In this document: positions 1-6,595 of the stretch, one piece after another | How the letters are laid out: the number at the start of each line of letters is the position of its first letter | How positions within the stretch are numbered: position 1 is the first letter of the stretch | Source of the DNA: Calditrichaceae bacterium | GTDB taxonomy: Bacteria; Calditrichota; Calditrichia; Calditrichales; Calditrichaceae | NCBI GenBank assembly: GCA_030592985.1 | Contig: JAUVIB010000021.1 | Span: 1-16,063 of the forward strand | DNA length: 16,063 bases | Reading direction: 5' to 3' | Position numbers and translations under genes: made by a program | Notes under the pieces: model-generated | What the model saw: only the letters and a program-made list of their open reading frames with translations | The model's database searches: none | What the model was told of the DNA's origin: nothing

Positions 1-272
1 CAATTGGTTGTTATGCAACCATTGGTCAGGTGTCTAATATTGATCATATGAATATTACGATAGGTAAAGCTGGCCGATCAAGATGGCTGGGTCGCCGCCC
101 ACATGTCCGTGGTGTTGCTATGAATCCGGTTGATCATCCTATGGGCGGTGGTGAAGGTAAAACGTCAGGTGGACGTCATCCGTGTTCTCCCTGGGGTCAG
201 CAGAGTAAAGGTCTCAAAACACGTAAAAAAGGTAAAAAATCGGATTCATTAATTGTTAAGCGTCGAAAATAG
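1..272 (+). CDS. rplB: 50S ribosomal protein L2, C-terminal part
   Basis: The window opens inside rplB, and the reading frame starts at base 3. The 89 visible residues are the C-terminal part of L2, which lies next to the peptidyl-transferase centre of the large subunit and helps join the two subunits. The diagnostic stretch is VRGVAMNPVDHPMGGGEG, which contains the highly conserved histidine loop near the catalytic centre, followed by a basic tail ending in VKRRK. The N-terminal two thirds lie outside the window. The gene ends at a TAG that overlaps the AGGAG ribosome binding site of rpsS, as expected inside the S10 operon. A GTG at position 30 could be misread as a start, but the homology runs continuously upstream of it. 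Identification is secure. Confidence 0.97.
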   Translation, partial: IGCYATIGQVSNIDHMNITIGKAGRSRWLGRRPHVRGVAMNPVDHPMGGGEGKTSGGRHPCSPWGQQSKGLKTRKKGKKSDSLIVKRRK

Positions 273-286
273 GAGAAAGTATTTAG

Positions 287-574
287 ATGGCACGATCAAT
301 TAAAAAAGGGCCGTTCATAGATAAGAGTTTAGATAAAAAGATTGAAAAACTAAATGCGGATAATAAAAAAGTTGTAGTAAAAACATGGGCTCGCCGGTCT
401 ACAATTCCGCCAGAATATGTTGGCCATACAATAGCTGTACATAATGGCAAAAAATTTATACCGGTATATATAACAGAAAATATGGTTGGGCATAAACTCG
501 GTGAATTTTCCCCGACCAGAACATTTAGAGGGCACGGTGGAAAGTTAGCAGAGCGGATGTCCCGTATAAAATAA
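287..574 (+). CDS. rpsS: 30S ribosomal protein S19
   Basis: S19 sits in the head of the small subunit, binds 16S rRNA together with S13 and contacts the A-site finger of 23S rRNA. The 95-residue protein has the normal family length. It carries the signature blocks TIPPEYVGHTIAVHNG (about residues 39-54) and MVGHKLGEFSPTRTFRGH (about residues 66-83). The ATG start gives the canonical N-terminus MARSIKKGPF, and AGGAG at 271-275 lies 11 nt upstream, overlapping the rplB stop codon. The gap from rplB is 14 nt and rplV follows after 16 nt, the standard S10-operon order. Nothing is unusual. Confidence 0.98.
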   Translation: MARSIKKGPFIDKSLDKKIEKLNADNKKVVVKTWARRSTIPPEYVGHTIAVHNGKKFIPVYITENMVGHKLGEFSPTRTFRGHGGKLAERMSRIK

Positions 575-590
575 ATCGTTGAGGATAGCA

Positions 591-935
591 ATGGAAGCAA
601 TTGCAAAAACAAAATATTTAAGGATGTCTCCAAGAAAAGTAAGACGCGTACTGGACGCCGTTCGAGGAATGAATGTGGAGGATGCTTTAACTAAACTTCA
701 TTTTACCGGTAAGAGGGCATCAGGGCCTATTGCAAAAACGATATATACAGCATTTGCAAATTTGAGTAGTAAAGAAGAAGCTGAGCGCATTGATATGCAA
801 AATGTTTTTATAAAAACTATGTATGTTGATTCAGGCCCTACTTTAAAAAGATTTCGTCCAATGTCTATGGGGCGCGCAGGGAAAATCAGAAAACGTACAT
901 CGCACATAACAGTAGTCGTTGAGCATTTAGTCTAA
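591..935 (+). CDS. rplV: 50S ribosomal protein L22
   Basis: L22 binds several domains of 23S rRNA, and its long beta-hairpin lines the peptide exit tunnel. The reading frame is open from a TTG at 579, but the ATG at 591 is the better start: GAGG at 581-584 lies 6 nt upstream of it, and the protein then begins MEAIAKTKYLRMSPRKVR, which matches the family N-terminus. This gives 114 residues, a normal length. The SPRKVRRVLDAVRG block and the C-terminal KRTSHITVVVE strand are typical. It lies between rpsS and rpsC as usual. The only uncertainty is the start codon. Confidence 0.96.
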   Translation: MEAIAKTKYLRMSPRKVRRVLDAVRGMNVEDALTKLHFTGKRASGPIAKTIYTAFANLSSKEEAERIDMQNVFIKTMYVDSGPTLKRFRPMSMGRAGKIRKRTSHITVVVEHLV

Positions 936-959
936 GAGATTCGTTAAAAGGAGTATAGT

Positions 960-1592
960 TTGGGACAAAAAACACATCCGATTGGCTTTAGATTAGGGAT
1001 AATCAAATCATGGGACAGTAGCTGGTTTGATGAAAAAAATTTTTCCGGGAAATTGGAAGAAGATTTGAAAATTCGTAAATATATCAGGAAACGTTTAAAT
1101 AATGCAGCTGTATCAAAGATTGAAATAGAGCGTACGGTAAAAAGAGTTATTTTGACAATTCATACTGCCAGACCAGGTATAGTTATTGGAAAGAAAGGGC
1201 AGGAAGTTGATAAATTACGTGAAGAATTGCGTGCACTAACAAAAAAAGAAGTCCAAATCAACATATCGGAAATTAAGAAGCCTGAATTGGATGCCTATTT
1301 AGTTGCGGAAAATATATCTCGTCAGCTGGAAGGAAAAGTTAGTTTTAGACGGGCAATGAAAAAAGCTATAACGTCAACAATGCGTCTTGGCGCCGGTGGG
1401 ATAAAAATCATGTGTTCTGGACGACTCGGTGGTGCGGAAATGGCAAGAGTCGAACAATATAAAGAAGGAAGAATTCCTTTGCATACTATTCGTGCTGATA
1501 TTGATTATGCAACACAAACAGCACAGACTACCTATGGTTCAATTGGGGTGAAAGTCTGGATATTTAACGGTGAAGTTATAGGTAAAAAATAA
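960..1592 (+). CDS. rpsC: 30S ribosomal protein S3
   Basis: S3 forms part of the mRNA entry channel in the head of the small subunit. The 210-residue protein begins MGQKTHPIGFRLG, the conserved S3 N-terminus. It contains a type-II KH domain with the GKKG loop at residues 77-80, followed by the C-terminal S3 domain (SGRLGGAEMAR, then YGSIGVKVWIFNGE). The start codon is TTG, supported by AAAAGGAG at 946-953 with a 6-nt spacer and by the absence of a competing ATG at the conserved N-terminus. The protein is at the short end of the family range because it lacks the long C-terminal tail found in some phyla. It is one of four TTG starts among the ribosomal protein genes here. Confidence 0.97.
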   Translation: MGQKTHPIGFRLGIIKSWDSSWFDEKNFSGKLEEDLKIRKYIRKRLNNAAVSKIEIERTVKRVILTIHTARPGIVIGKKGQEVDKLREELRALTKKEVQINISEIKKPELDAYLVAENISRQLEGKVSFRRAMKKAITSTMRLGAGGIKIMCSGRLGGAEMARVEQYKEGRIPLHTIRADIDYATQTAQTTYGSIGVKVWIFNGEVIGKK

Positions 1593-1612
1593 GAATTGTA
1601 GGAGTCAGATCC

Positions 1613-2020
1613 ATGTTAATGCCGAAAAGAATAAAATATAGAAAAAAACAGCGAGGTACCAATAAAGGTTTAGCTTACAAAGGAAACTATATTGCCTTTG
1701 GAACGTATGGACTAAAAGCATTAGAGCCTGGATGGATTACAAGCAGGCAAATAGAGGCAACTCGTGTTGCAATTACTCGCCATGTCAAAAGAGGTGGTAA
1801 GGTCTGGATTAGAATATTTCCCGATAAACCGGTTACTAAGAAACCGGCTGAAACAAGAATGGGTAAAGGTAAAGGTTCTCCGGAATATTGGGTGGCTGTC
1901 GTAAAACCCGGTAGAATTTTATTCGAATTGGATGGTGTACCCTTTGAACTAGCAAAGGAAGCAATGAGATTAGCTTCTCATAAATTACCTATCAAGACAA
2001 AATTCGTACATAACGATTAG
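1613..2020 (+). CDS. rplP: 50S ribosomal protein L16
   Basis: L16 binds 23S rRNA near the A site and the tRNA elbow. The 135-residue product has the classical N-terminus MLMPKRIKYRKKQRG and the conserved block GKGSPEYWVAVVKPG. The start at 1613 (ATG TTA ATG) is preferred over the second ATG at 1619 because bacterial L16 proteins commonly begin with the pattern M-L-x-P-K-R, and GGAG at 1601-1604 lies 8 nt upstream. The gene follows rpsC by 20 nt and precedes rpmC by 18 nt, the invariant bacterial order. Nothing is unusual. Confidence 0.97.
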   Translation: MLMPKRIKYRKKQRGTNKGLAYKGNYIAFGTYGLKALEPGWITSRQIEATRVAITRHVKRGGKVWIRIFPDKPVTKKPAETRMGKGKGSPEYWVAVVKPGRILFELDGVPFELAKEAMRLASHKLPIKTKFVHND

Positions 2021-2038
2021 GATATAAAAGGTTTAGAA

Positions 2039-2251
2039 ATGAAAAATAAAGAGGATTTCAGAGGTTTGTCTCTTGAGGAATTACAGGAGAAATTGGAAGC
2101 AGTCTATGAAGAAAGTGATAATTTGCAAATTCAAAAAGCTACACATCAATTGACAAATCCATTAAGAATCAGAGAAGTAAGAAAAGAAATTGCAAGATTA
2201 AAGACGTATATACGTCAATTTGAATTGGGAATTAATAGTACAAATGAATAG
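2039..2251 (+). CDS. rpmC: 50S ribosomal protein L29
   Basis: L29 is a small two-helix protein near the exit-tunnel opening, where with L23 it helps form the docking site for trigger factor and SRP. The 70-residue product has the antiparallel coiled-coil pattern of the family, with the conserved core LTNPLRIREVRKEIARLKT (about residues 39-57). AAAAGG at 2026-2031 serves as ribosome binding site, 7 nt before the ATG. The 3' end may overlap rpsQ if rpsQ starts at its earlier ATG (2244). Position between rplP and rpsQ confirms the call. Confidence 0.95.
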   Translation: MKNKEDFRGLSLEELQEKLEAVYEESDNLQIQKATHQLTNPLRIREVRKEIARLKTYIRQFELGINSTNE

Positions 2252-2261
2252 CGAGAATAAG

Positions 2262-2522
2262 ATGAATAAGGTTCGCGGTTTAAGAAAAACACGTGTTGGA
2301 ATTGTAGTAAGCAATAAAATGGATAAGACAATTACTGTCGCAGTAGTGCGACGGTTTCAACATCCAGTTTATGGAAAATTTATTAAAAGCACGTTAAAAT
2401 TAAAAGCACATGATGAAACCAATACATGTAGTGAAGGTGACAAGGTTAAAATAATGGAGACAAAGCCATTAAGCAGGTCAAAAAGATGGCGTCTTGTAGA
2501 AATTATTGAAAAAGTTAAGTAA
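2262..2522 (+). CDS. rpsQ: 30S ribosomal protein S17
   Basis: S17 is an OB-fold protein that binds 16S rRNA early in 30S assembly. The core KTRVGIVVSNKMDKTITVAV is diagnostic. Two in-frame ATGs are plausible. The one at 2262 gives 87 residues starting MNKVRGLRKTRVG, close to the usual S17 length, with a weak GAG at 2253-2255 six nt upstream. The one at 2244 gives 93 residues and overlaps the rpmC stop by 8 nt, allowing translational coupling, but it has no well-placed Shine-Dalgarno. I chose 2262 on length and spacing. The frame is also open further upstream to a TTG at 2220, inside rpmC, which is not credible as a start. Confidence 0.93.
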   Translation: MNKVRGLRKTRVGIVVSNKMDKTITVAVVRRFQHPVYGKFIKSTLKLKAHDETNTCSEGDKVKIMETKPLSRSKRWRLVEIIEKVK

Positions 2523-2549
2523 CTAACAGGTAATCAAAGGGCGAATAAA

Positions 2550-2918
2550 ATGATCCAAGAATATACAAGGTTAGCTGTGGCGGATAATTCGGGTGCGCAA
2601 AAAGTGTCATGCATACGTATTTTAGGCGGTTCGGGAAAGAAATATGGTACAATTGGTGATATAATAGTCGTATCGGTTAAAAGTGCAATTCCCGGCGGTA
2701 CAGTTAAAAAAGGTGAAGTTTCTAAAGCAGTTATTGTCCGGACTAAAAAAGAAATTCGTAGACCAGATGGGTCATATATCAGATTTGATGAAAATGCAGC
2801 AGTACTTATTGATAATCAAAATGAACCAAGGGGTACACGTATTTTTGGACCGGTTGCCAGAGAATTAAGAGATAAACAGTTTATGAAAATCATCTCATTA
2901 GCACCTGAAGTATTATAA
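2550..2918 (+). CDS. rplN: 50S ribosomal protein L14
   Basis: L14 is a highly conserved beta-barrel protein on the inter-subunit face of the 50S subunit, where it takes part in a bridge to 16S rRNA. It is also the target of silencing factor RsfS in many bacteria. The 122-residue product has exactly the family length, with the signatures VADNSGAQ near residue 10 and EPRGTRIFGPVARELR near the C-terminus. The ATG start is preceded by CAAAGGG. It opens the classical spc segment (rplN-rplX-rplE) and is 27 nt downstream of rpsQ with no terminator or obvious promoter between, so the S10 and spc units appear fused. Confidence 0.97.
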   Translation: MIQEYTRLAVADNSGAQKVSCIRILGGSGKKYGTIGDIIVVSVKSAIPGGTVKKGEVSKAVIVRTKKEIRRPDGSYIRFDENAAVLIDNQNEPRGTRIFGPVARELRDKQFMKIISLAPEVL

Positions 2919-2940
2919 TAAAGATAAGGCTTGAGAAAAA

Positions 2941-3267
2941 ATGCATATAGTTAAAAATGATACTGTAAAAGTATTGTCAGGTAAATACAAAGGTAAAGTA
3001 AGTAAAGTATTGAAAGTATTTCCTACTGAAAAAAAAGTAATAGTTGAAGGTGTTAATATAATAAAAAGACATACAAGACCCTCACAGCAAAATCAGCAGG
3101 GTGGAATTGTTGAAAAAGAAGCTCCTATCACTGTATCGAAAGTAATGGTTGTTTGTCCAAAATGTGATAAACCAACAAGAATAGGACGCCGTATCCTTGA
3201 TGATGGGTCAAAAGTTCGCGTGTGTAAACATTCGGATTGCGGTGAAATTATATCAGTAAACATATAG
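2941..3267 (+). CDS. rplX: 50S ribosomal protein L24 with C-terminal cysteine motif
   Basis: L24 initiates 50S assembly and lies near the tunnel exit. Residues 1-40 carry the KOW motif (VKVLSGKYKGKVSKVLKVFP), followed by the conserved VNIIKRHTRP block. The C-terminal third contains four cysteines, C72 and C75 (CPKC) and C95 and C100, which look like a zinc ribbon of the sort found in L24 from many but not all bacteria. The second pair is spaced C-x4-C (CKHSDC) rather than the more usual C-x2-C. The total of 108 residues is normal for the zinc-ribbon form. The ATG start follows rplN by 22 nt. Metal binding is inferred from the cysteines only. Confidence 0.96.
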   Translation: MHIVKNDTVKVLSGKYKGKVSKVLKVFPTEKKVIVEGVNIIKRHTRPSQQNQQGGIVEKEAPITVSKVMVVCPKCDKPTRIGRRILDDGSKVRVCKHSDCGEIISVNI

Positions 3268-3286
3268 CAGATGACAGAGGATTGTA

Positions 3287-3847
3287 ATGGCTGAATATGT
3301 ACCAAGGTTATTTGAAACATATAAGAAAGAGGTAGTTCCTCATTTGATGAAAAAATTTGGGTATAAGAATATTAATCAAGTGCCTAAATTATTAAGTGTT
3401 AGTTTAAATATGGGTGTTGGCGAAGCAATCCAGGATTCAAAATATCTGGAAGGCTCTGTAAATGATTTAACAATAATTGGTGGACAGAAGCCTGTGATAA
3501 CCAAGGCAAAAAAGGCAATATCAAATTTTAAACTACGAAAAGGGATGAAGATTGGCTGTAAAACCACACTTCGTAAAAAACGTATGTATGAGTTCCTGGA
3601 TCGTTTAATAAGCGTTGCCATACCTAGGGTAAGAGATTTTAGAGGTTATTCTGATAAATCTTTTGACGGTAGAGGTAATTATACATTTGGTATTAAGGAG
3701 CAGATTATATTTCCTGAAGTCAATGTTGATAAAATAGATCGAATTCGAGGCCTTGATGTAACTTTTGTTACTACCGCTAAATCAGATGAAGAAGGCTATG
3801 AATTATTAAAAGCTTTTGGCTTTCCATTTAAAAAAAGTGATAATTAA
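3287..3847 (+). CDS. rplE: 50S ribosomal protein L5
   Basis: L5 belongs to the 5S rRNA-L18-L5 central protuberance complex and contacts P-site tRNA. The 186-residue product is a near-standard L5, with the conserved stretches NMGVGEA (residues 42-48), TIIGGQKPVITKAKKAISNFK and the C-terminal FPFKK. The ATG is preceded by AGAGG at 3276-3280 with a 6-nt spacer. An ATG at 3271 is out of frame and irrelevant. It sits between rplX and rpsN in the usual spc order. Nothing is unusual. Confidence 0.97.
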   Translation: MAEYVPRLFETYKKEVVPHLMKKFGYKNINQVPKLLSVSLNMGVGEAIQDSKYLEGSVNDLTIIGGQKPVITKAKKAISNFKLRKGMKIGCKTTLRKKRMYEFLDRLISVAIPRVRDFRGYSDKSFDGRGNYTFGIKEQIIFPEVNVDKIDRIRGLDVTFVTTAKSDEEGYELLKAFGFPFKKSDN

Positions 3848-3861
3848 AGAAAGGATGTAAC

Positions 3862-4047
3862 TTGGCGAAGAAAAGCTTAATCGTTAAGTCGAAAAGAAAA
3901 CAAAAGTTTAAAGTGCGTGAATATAATCGTTGTAGTAAATGTGGTAGACCACGTAGTTATTACAGAAAATTTGGATTATGTCGCCTTTGTTTTAGAGAGT
4001 TAGCACTTAAAGGTGAAATTCCCGGTATTGTAAAAGCAAGCTGGTAA
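3862..4047 (+). CDS. rpsN: 30S ribosomal protein S14, zinc-binding (type Z)
   Basis: S14 is a late-assembling protein in the head of the small subunit. This is the short, 61-residue form with a four-cysteine zinc knuckle, C24-x2-C27 and C40-x2-C43, within the block YNRCSKCGRPRSYYRKFGLC. It is therefore the zinc-dependent type, not the longer cysteine-free type. The start codon is TTG, giving the expected MAKKSLIVK N-terminus, with AAGGA at 3851-3855 six nt upstream. It follows rplE by 14 nt and precedes rpsH by 20 nt. Zinc dependence could make its supply sensitive to zinc limitation; whether a zinc-independent paralogue exists elsewhere cannot be seen here. Confidence 0.96.
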   Translation: MAKKSLIVKSKRKQKFKVREYNRCSKCGRPRSYYRKFGLCRLCFRELALKGEIPGIVKASW

Positions 4048-4067
4048 GAAAATAGGAGAAAGATCAC

Positions 4068-4466
4068 ATGTCAATGACAGATCCAATTGCGGATTATTTA
4101 ACACGCATTAGGAATGCGTTACATGCAGAGCATAAATACGTAGATATTCCTGCATCAAATGTAAAACGTAAAATGAGTAAAATATTATTAGAGCAGGGTT
4201 TTATATCCCGATACATTGTTATCGATGATGGTGTCCAGGGAATTATTCGTATTTGGTTAAAATATGATGAATTAAAAAAGCCGGTTATAAATAAATTAAC
4301 GCGAGTAAGTAAACCGGGTAGACGTTATTATGTGGGCAAAGACAATCTTCCACGTGTGATGAATAATTTAGGAATTGCAATTTTAACAACTCCAAAAGGT
4401 GTAATAACCGCCAGTGAAGCCAAAAGACAAAATATTGGCGGCGAAGTATTATGCTATGTTTGGTAG
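4068..4466 (+). CDS. rpsH: 30S ribosomal protein S8
   Basis: S8 is a primary binder of 16S rRNA helix 21; in E. coli it also represses the spc operon by binding its own mRNA. The 132-residue product starts MSMTDPIADYLTRIRNA, the conserved N-terminus, and has the family C-terminal motif, here GGEVLCYVW. The first ATG (4068) is preferred over the ATG two codons later because MSM-x-DPIAD is a common family start, and AGGAG lies upstream. No S8-binding hairpin could be identified by eye near rplE, where E. coli has its regulatory site. Confidence 0.97.
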   Translation: MSMTDPIADYLTRIRNALHAEHKYVDIPASNVKRKMSKILLEQGFISRYIVIDDGVQGIIRIWLKYDELKKPVINKLTRVSKPGRRYYVGKDNLPRVMNNLGIAILTTPKGVITASEAKRQNIGGEVLCYVW

Positions 4467-4491
4467 TCCTCAATAAATAGGAGATAATAAA

Positions 4492-5034
4492 GTGTCACGA
4501 ATTGGAAAGTTGCCTATTGTAATCCCTGATAATGTTACAATAAACATTGGTGAAGGCAATTTTATAACAGTAAAAGGTCCAAAAGGGGAACTTCAAAAAA
4601 AAATACCGTCAGAAATTGATTTGAAAATTGATGGTAATCAGCTTCACGCTATTTGCCATAGTGAAGATAAATTCAATAGATCTTTACATGGGTTGGCGAG
4701 AGCACTTATGGCCAATATGATTGAAGGTGTAGCAAATGGATTTACTAAAAAACTAGAGATAGTAGGGGTTGGATATAAAGCCGAAATGAAAGGTAAAAAA
4801 CTATTATTAAATTTAGGATATTCTCATCCTATTATTATTTCGGTTCCTGAAAGTATTTCATTAATAACACCAATACCGACAGAAATAAATGTGAGTGGGA
4901 TTGACAAAGAATTGGTTGGATTAGTCGCGGCAAAAATTCGTAGTTATAGAAAGCCTGAACCTTATAAGGGTAAAGGTGTGAAGTATGCTGGTGAGTATAT
5001 CCGTCGTAAAGCCGGTAAAACTGCTGGTAAATAA
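4492..5034 (+). CDS. rplF: 50S ribosomal protein L6
   Basis: L6 has two related domains and lies near the sarcin-ricin loop and the factor-binding site. The 180-residue product has the family length, the N-terminus MSRIGKLPIVIP and the C-terminal 23S rRNA-binding motif EPYKGKGVKYAGE. The start codon is GTG, with AGGAG upstream. The gap is 25 nt from rpsH and 16 nt to rplR, the normal spc order. Nothing in the sequence suggests anything beyond the standard role. Confidence 0.97.
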   Translation: MSRIGKLPIVIPDNVTINIGEGNFITVKGPKGELQKKIPSEIDLKIDGNQLHAICHSEDKFNRSLHGLARALMANMIEGVANGFTKKLEIVGVGYKAEMKGKKLLLNLGYSHPIIISVPESISLITPIPTEINVSGIDKELVGLVAAKIRSYRKPEPYKGKGVKYAGEYIRRKAGKTAGK

Positions 5035-5050
5035 TAAAGGGTTTTAAAAA

Positions 5051-5380
5051 ATGGCAGGAAGAAAAAGGAAGATATTAGGTATTGCTGAAAGACCTAGGCT
5101 TGTTGTTTATCGGAGCATCAAATATATTCATGCACAACTAATTGATGATACTAAAGGTCATGTATTAATGGGAATGACGAATAACAGTAAAGTTGTTGGT
5201 GGCGCTCTAAAAGATGCAAAAACAAGAGTTGAGCAATCATATAGTTTGGGTAAAAAATTTGCTGAAGAAGCTAAAAAGAAGAATATATCAAATATTGTAT
5301 TTGATCGAAATGGTTATATTTTTCAAGGACGTATTAAAGCCTTTGCCGAAGGCGCTCGTGAAGGCGGGTTAGATTTTTAA
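5051..5380 (+). CDS. rplR: 50S ribosomal protein L18, short N-terminus
   Basis: L18 binds 5S rRNA and with L5 attaches it to the 23S rRNA. From RPRLVVYRS onward the protein is a complete L18, ending in the canonical FAEGAREGGLDF. At 109 residues it is shorter than the usual 115-122. The shortfall is all in the basic N-terminal tail, which has about 15 residues before RLVVYR against about 24 in the E. coli protein. The start cannot be moved upstream, because an in-frame TAA lies at 5045-5047. The tail that remains (MAGRKRKILG) is still strongly basic. Function is secure; the short tail is a real feature of this sequence. Confidence 0.96.
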   Translation: MAGRKRKILGIAERPRLVVYRSIKYIHAQLIDDTKGHVLMGMTNNSKVVGGALKDAKTRVEQSYSLGKKFAEEAKKKNISNIVFDRNGYIFQGRIKAFAEGAREGGLDF

Positions 5381-5399
5381 TAATAAGTAGGAGTTAAAG

Positions 5400-5906
5400 G
5401 TGATCGAAAGAATTAATCCCGGCGAAACAGAATTAAAAGAAAAAGTAATTCATATAAATAGAGTTGCTAAGGTATTGAAAGGTGGAAGACGATTTTCTTT
5501 TAATGCTATCGTTGTTGTTGGTGATGGAAATGGTATAATTGGATTTGGCCTAGGTAAGGCAAATGAAGTAATTAACGCTATTGCCAAAGGAACCGAACAG
5601 GCAAAGAAAAACCTGATTAAGGTTAATGTATTAAATGGGACAATTCCACATCCAGTAAAAAGTAAGTACGGTGCTGGTTATGTTGTAATGCAGCCTGCTT
5701 CAGCCGGTACTGGAGTTATAGCCGGTGGCCCGGTTAGAGCTGTTTGCGAAGCCGCTGGAATAACAGATATTCTTACGAAATCTATCGGATCGTCAAATCC
5801 ACACAATTTAAGTAAAGCCACTTTTTATGCACTGAAGAATTTAATGAGTGCGGAACAAGTTGCCAGAAAACGCGGCATTTCATTAAGTAAATTATTTCGC
5901 GGATAA
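5400..5906 (+). CDS. rpsE: 30S ribosomal protein S5
   Basis: S5 lies at the mRNA entry site and affects decoding accuracy and mRNA unwinding. The 168-residue product has the N-terminal double-stranded-RNA-binding-like domain (KGGRRFSFNAIVVVGDGNG, about residues 27-45) and the C-terminal S5 fold with VMQPASAGTGVIAGG and the tail KRGISLSKLF. The start codon is GTG at 5400, with TAGGAG about 8 nt upstream. It follows rplR by 19 nt and precedes rpmD by 22 nt, as usual. Confidence 0.97.
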   Translation: MIERINPGETELKEKVIHINRVAKVLKGGRRFSFNAIVVVGDGNGIIGFGLGKANEVINAIAKGTEQAKKNLIKVNVLNGTIPHPVKSKYGAGYVVMQPASAGTGVIAGGPVRAVCEAAGITDILTKSIGSSNPHNLSKATFYALKNLMSAEQVARKRGISLSKLFRG

Positions 5907-5928
5907 ATTAAGATAATAGGATATACCG

Positions 5929-6123
5929 ATGGCCAAAAAAAAAGAAAAACAAATAAAAATTAAGCAGATAAAAAGCAAAATTGGATATTCAACAAAACAA
6001 AAATTAACCATTGAAGCTTTAGGAATAAAGAGAATGAACCATGAAGTTGTACATACTGCAACTCCTCAGATATTAGGAATGGTTAAAAAAATTAGGCATC
6101 TGGTTAAAGTTGAAGAAGTATAA
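5929..6123 (+). CDS. rpmD: 50S ribosomal protein L30
   Basis: L30 is a small alpha/beta protein of the large subunit, absent from several bacterial groups. The 64-residue product has the family core IKQIKSKIGYSTKQKLTIEA and GIKRMNHEVVH, then the closing helix around GMVKKIRHLVKVEE. A lysine-rich N-terminus adds a few residues to the usual 58-60. The ATG follows AGG, and position between rpsE and rplO is decisive for a protein this short. Confidence 0.95.
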   Translation: MAKKKEKQIKIKQIKSKIGYSTKQKLTIEALGIKRMNHEVVHTATPQILGMVKKIRHLVKVEEV

Positions 6124-6154
6124 GAATAAGAAAATTAAAAAGGGTGTTTAGCAC

Positions 6155-6595
6155 ATGGATTTAAGCACATTGAAGCCCGCGAAGGGATCTATAAAAAATA
6201 AAAAACGAAGAGGCCGTGGCGAAGGTTCCGGTTTAGGTGTTACTGCCGGCAGAGGTCACAAGGGATACGGCTCTAGAGGTGGTAGTAAAAAACGGGCCTG
6301 GTTTGAAGGTGGTCAGATGCCTTTACAGAGGCGATTACCTAAATTTGGTTTTACTAATATACGTAAGATAACCTCACAAGTAGTTAATATTGGCGATCTA
6401 CAGGATTTGGCAGATATTAAAATAATTGATAAATCCATATTGATTGAGAAGGGATTAGTAAGGAAAAAAAATCTTCCTGTTAAAATTCTTGGCAGTGGTG
6501 AATTAACCTCTAAAGTTAATGTAAAAGTTGATTCTATAAGTAAATCCGCACAGGAAAAAATTGAAAAATTAGGAGGCACAGTTACCCTCATATGA
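6155..6595 (+). CDS. rplO: 50S ribosomal protein L15
   Basis: L15 is a late-assembly 50S protein whose glycine- and arginine-rich N-terminal extension threads into 23S rRNA. The 146-residue product shows this extension (KRRGRGEGSGLG, then TAGRGHKG, about residues 18-38), the GGQMPLQRRLPKFGF block and the globular C-terminal domain. Its stop codon TGA overlaps the secY ATG (ATGA, 6592-6595). The gap to rpmD, 31 nt, is the longest within this cluster but contains only an A-rich stretch and AAAAAGGG. The call is standard. Confidence 0.97.
   Translation: MDLSTLKPAKGSIKNKKRRGRGEGSGLGVTAGRGHKGYGSRGGSKKRAWFEGGQMPLQRRLPKFGFTNIRKITSQVVNIGDLQDLADIKIIDKSILIEKGLVRKKNLPVKILGSGELTSKVNVKVDSISKSAQEKIEKLGGTVTLI

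Noticed and set aside
579..590. TTG at 579 as the rplV start
   Set aside because: GAGG at 581-584 would lie inside the coding region; the ATG at 591 has correct spacing and gives the conserved L22 N-terminus.
283..633. Open frame on the minus strand opposite rpsS and the start of rplV (116 codons)
   Set aside because: It lies opposite strongly conserved ribosomal protein genes, its translation resembles no family I know, and low GC with lysine-rich coding often leaves the opposite strand open.
2683..2868. 61-codon open frame on the + strand inside rplN in another frame
   Set aside because: It is contained within the conserved L14 reading frame and shows no independent features.
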